The position numbers and the translations under genes were made by a program. Shown piece by piece: positions 12,659-14,761 of a stretch of DNA of 14,761 nucleotides (position 1 is its first letter; every line of letters begins with the position of its first letter). Location: the NCBI GenBank assembly GCA_049515555.1, contig JBEKTY010000207.1, positions 1-14,761 on the forward strand. The letters run 5' to 3'. Origin of the DNA: JBEKTY01 sp049515555. Lineage in GTDB: Bacteria > Planctomycetota > Planctomycetia > Pirellulales > Thermoguttaceae. The notes below the pieces were generated by a model. The model worked only from the letters and a program-made list of their open reading frames with translations. It was not told where the DNA came from and ran no database searches.

Positions 12659-14761
12659 CTAGGGCGGCGGGGTGTTGCCCGAAATCGTTGACTGGGTTGG
12701 CTTGAAGCTAGCTTTCGGCGCGCAATAGACGCCGCCAAACTGGGCGCTCCCATCGGAGCCGGTGGGGCTGCCCGTTCCACCCGCTCCACCCGCGGCAGTG
12801 TTCTGGGTGACGCTGCTGCCGGTCATTGCCATGCTGCCCGCCGCGATGAAGATGGCGCCGCCTTGGCCGTTGCCGCCGTTGCCCCCTTTGCCGTTGGTGG
12901 CACATGAACCGCCGTTGCCGCCCTGCGCGACATTGTTGGAGAGGGTAACGGTGGTGAGGGCGCTGGTGCCACCGTTGGCGTAAATACCGCCGCCCTGGCC
13001 GCTGCCGCCGCTGCCGCCATTGGCTTTGGTGGCATTTCCACCGCTGCCGCCGTAACCGCCGTTGGCGGTGTTGCCTGTGAGGGTAACCGTATTGAGGGTC
13101 AGGCCAGCGCCGGCATAAACGCCGCCACCCTGGCCGTTGCCGCCGTTGCCGGCACCCTTGCCGCTGCCGCCGCCGCTTCCGAGGCCGTTGCCGCCTTGGG
13201 CAGCGTTCCCGGAAACTGTGGTCTGCGTGAGGGTGACCTTGCCGAGGGCACTGTAGATGCCGCCGCCCTGGGCGTTGCCGCCGTTGCCGGCACCCTTGCC
13301 ACCGCTGGCACCGCCGTTGCCGCCTTGGGCGGCGTTCCCGGAAACTGTGGTCTGCGTGAGGGTGACTTTGCTGAGGGCACTGTAGATGCCGCCGCCCTGG
13401 GCGTTGCCGCCGTTGCCGCCCTGGCCACCCTGGGGGACACTGCCCACGCTCGTGGAGCCGCCGGGTGCACCACTGCCGCCGTAACCGCCGCTGGCGGTGT
13501 TGTTTGTGAGGGTAAGCGTACCGAGGGTCCCGCCGGCGCCGGCGTAAACGCCGCCGCCCTGACCGTTGCCGCCGTTGCCGCCGTTGATACCGAAGGCGCC
13601 GTCGCCGCCGTAGGCCTGGTTGTTTGACACAGTTGTGCCATTGAGTGTCACAGCAGCGTTGGCGTAAACGCCACCGCCCTGGCCGCTGCCGCCGCTGCCA
13701 CCCTTGCGGCCACCAGCCTCGCCGTTGCCGCCGTTGGCGACGTTGTTGGAGACAGTTGTGCCGGTGAGCGTCACGGCGGCGTTGGCGTAAACGCCACCGC
13801 CCTGGCCATTGCCGCCGTTGCCGCCGTTGCCGCCGCTGCCGCTTTGGCCGCCGCTGGCGCCGTTGCCGCCGTGGGCGGCGTTGTTGGAGACAGTGATGCC
13901 ATTGAGTGTCACGGCCGCGTTGGCGTAAACGCCACCTCCCTGGCCATTGCCGCCGTTGCCGCCGTTGCCGCCGTTGCCGCTTTGGCCGCCACTGGTGCCC
14001 CTGCCGCCGCTGCCGCCGCCGCTCCACGCCCCGCCCTGGGCAACGTTCTGGGAGATTGAGAACTTCGCGAGCGTAACCTTGCTGCCGGCGGTATAGATGC
14101 CACCGCCCTGGGCATTGCCGCCGTTGCCGCCGTTGCCGCCGTTGCCGCCGCCGCCGCCATTACCGCCGCTGCCGGTGCCATCGAAGCCGCCGAAAGTGCT
14201 GTTGCGCTGGAGGCTAACGCTGTCAAATGTCGGAGCGGCGTTGGCGTAAATGCCACCGCCCTGGCGGCTGCCGCCGTGGCCGCCGCTGGCGAATGGGCCA
14301 CTGCCGCTGGCGAAGCCCCCGTTGCCGCCGACCCCGCCATTGCCACCCGCGCCGCCATGAGCACCGTTGCCGGAGAGGGTGACGAGGGTAAGGTTGTTGG
14401 GCGTCAGAGCACCCTTGGCGTAGATGGCGCCGCCCTGGCTGTTGCCGCCACTGCCGCCGTTGCCGCCGTCGCCACCTTTGCCACCCACCTTGCGGCCGCT
14501 GCCGCCCTGGCCGGCGGCCCCGCCGACGCCACCCGCACCGCCATAAGCACCGTTATCGGAAAGGGTGATGACGTTGCTGAGCGTCAGAGCACTGTTGGCA
14601 TAGATGGCGCCGCCCTGGCTGCTGCCGCCATTGCCGCCGATGGCGCCGTTGCCGCCCTTGCCGCCAGCCTTGCCGCCGTAGCCGCCGTAGCCGCCGGCCC
14701 CGCCGTAGCCGCCGGCGGCGAGGTTGTCGGAGAGGGTGACGTTGCTGAGCGTCAGAACACC
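12659..14761 (-). CDS. C-terminal part of a giant glycine/asparagine-rich beta-helix repeat protein
   Basis: The frame is open from the right edge to a TAG at 12659-12661, so 700 residues of a longer protein are present and the start is outside the window. About 14 units repeat, each about 40-60 residues: a (GGN)n/(GGS)n loop, then QGG-G/A-I/V-Y-A, a short LTL strand, a TVSxN-type turn and AxGG. The GG[AG][IV]Y plus SxN pattern resembles Chlamydia polymorphic membrane proteins and other right-handed beta-helices; the GGN loops resemble mycobacterial PE_PGRS and could pack as polyglycine-II helices. The end (ISGNTPPP) has no PEP-CTERM or other sorting signal. Surface or secreted location is expected for such repeats, but the signal peptide is not visible. 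No function can be assigned. Confidence 0.85.
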   Translation of the reverse strand, partial: GVLTLSNVTLSDNLAAGGYGGAGGYGGYGGKAGGKGGNGAIGGNGGSSQGGAIYANSALTLSNVITLSDNGAYGGAGGVGGAAGQGGSGRKVGGKGGDGGNGGSGGNSQGGAIYAKGALTPNNLTLVTLSGNGAHGGAGGNGGVGGNGGFASGSGPFASGGHGGSRQGGGIYANAAPTFDSVSLQRNSTFGGFDGTGSGGNGGGGGNGGNGGNGGNAQGGGIYTAGSKVTLAKFSISQNVAQGGAWSGGGSGGRGTSGGQSGNGGNGGNGGNGQGGGVYANAAVTLNGITVSNNAAHGGNGASGGQSGSGGNGGNGGNGQGGGVYANAAVTLTGTTVSNNVANGGNGEAGGRKGGSGGSGQGGGVYANAAVTLNGTTVSNNQAYGGDGAFGINGGNGGNGQGGGVYAGAGGTLGTLTLTNNTASGGYGGSGAPGGSTSVGSVPQGGQGGNGGNAQGGGIYSALSKVTLTQTTVSGNAAQGGNGGASGGKGAGNGGNAQGGGIYSALGKVTLTQTTVSGNAAQGGNGLGSGGGSGKGAGNGGNGQGGGVYAGAGLTLNTVTLTGNTANGGYGGSGGNATKANGGSGGSGQGGGIYANGGTSALTTVTLSNNVAQGGNGGSCATNGKGGNGGNGQGGAIFIAAGSMAMTGSSVTQNTAAGGAGGTGSPTGSDGSAQFGGVYCAPKASFKPTQSTISGNTPPP
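13203..13418 (-). repeat. Recent internal duplication in the repeat protein gene
   Basis: Positions 13203-13289 recur at 13332-13418 with 2 mismatches in 87 nt, a 129-nt (43-codon) period. Both copies encode the same segment (AQGGGIYSAL-KVTLTQTTVSGNAAQGG in one-letter pieces). Other repeat units in this gene are more diverged, so this pair is probably the youngest duplication here. Confidence 0.8.

Noticed and set aside
12708..14027. Alternative minus-strand ORF in the repeat gene (Arg/Gln-rich) and plus-strand Ala-rich ORFs
   Set aside because: Frame shadows of the glycine-rich repeats; the QGGGVYA frame has structured, family-like repeats.
12659..14761. Repetitive GC-rich block as a CRISPR array
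   Set aside because: It is an uninterrupted reading frame with codon-based repeats of variable length, without uniform spacers.

Overview
The window looks like a GC-rich planctomycete chromosome, probably Pirellulales-like. This is inference from gene content: two GroELs flanking one GroES, an EF-G resembling the spirochaete/planctomycete/mitochondrial EF-G1 group, a planctomycete-style Y1 transposase, a giant Gly/Asn-rich repeat protein, and many intergenic palindromes.

Layout. (1) 1-573: a 48-nt palindrome, then a complete IS200/RAYT-like Y1 transposase on the minus strand. (2) 574-1158: a gene-free stretch with small hairpins, an AT-rich direct repeat, dyads, a G-run cluster and a near-perfect sigma54 -24/-12 promoter just before groEL. 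(3) 1159-4999: groEL1, groES and groEL2 on the plus strand. (4) 5000-5445: a nested double hairpin, a rho-independent terminator and a GTAG-footed inverted repeat. (5) 5446-7499: a tight dnaJ-grpE-FmdB zinc-ribbon operon. (6) 7500-7716: a second nested double hairpin and a sigma70-like promoter, then fusA (7717-9804). (7) 9825-10428: an orphan antitoxin-like gene, a 13-codon VapC/PIN stub and a DUF2442 gene. (8) 10457-12373: a 23-codon ORF overlapping an ABC-F ATPase gene that has lost the end of its second ATPase domain by a frameshifting deletion and carries a 16-copy array of an 8-bp unit. (9) 12659 to the right edge, minus strand: the C-terminal 700 residues of a beta-helix/glycine-rich repeat protein.

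The core is a protein-quality and translation block: GroEL/GroES folding chambers, DnaJ and GrpE (co-chaperones of DnaK, which is not in the window), and EF-G for ribosome translocation. The right third is an accessory zone with decayed genes.

The most notable observations are the sigma54-type promoter on the chaperonin operon and the two double-hairpin elements. The latter share one 24-nt design but differ by compensated base pairs, resembling REP/BIME elements in a window that also carries a Y1 transposase. I did not find a clearly new multi-gene defence or biosynthetic system.
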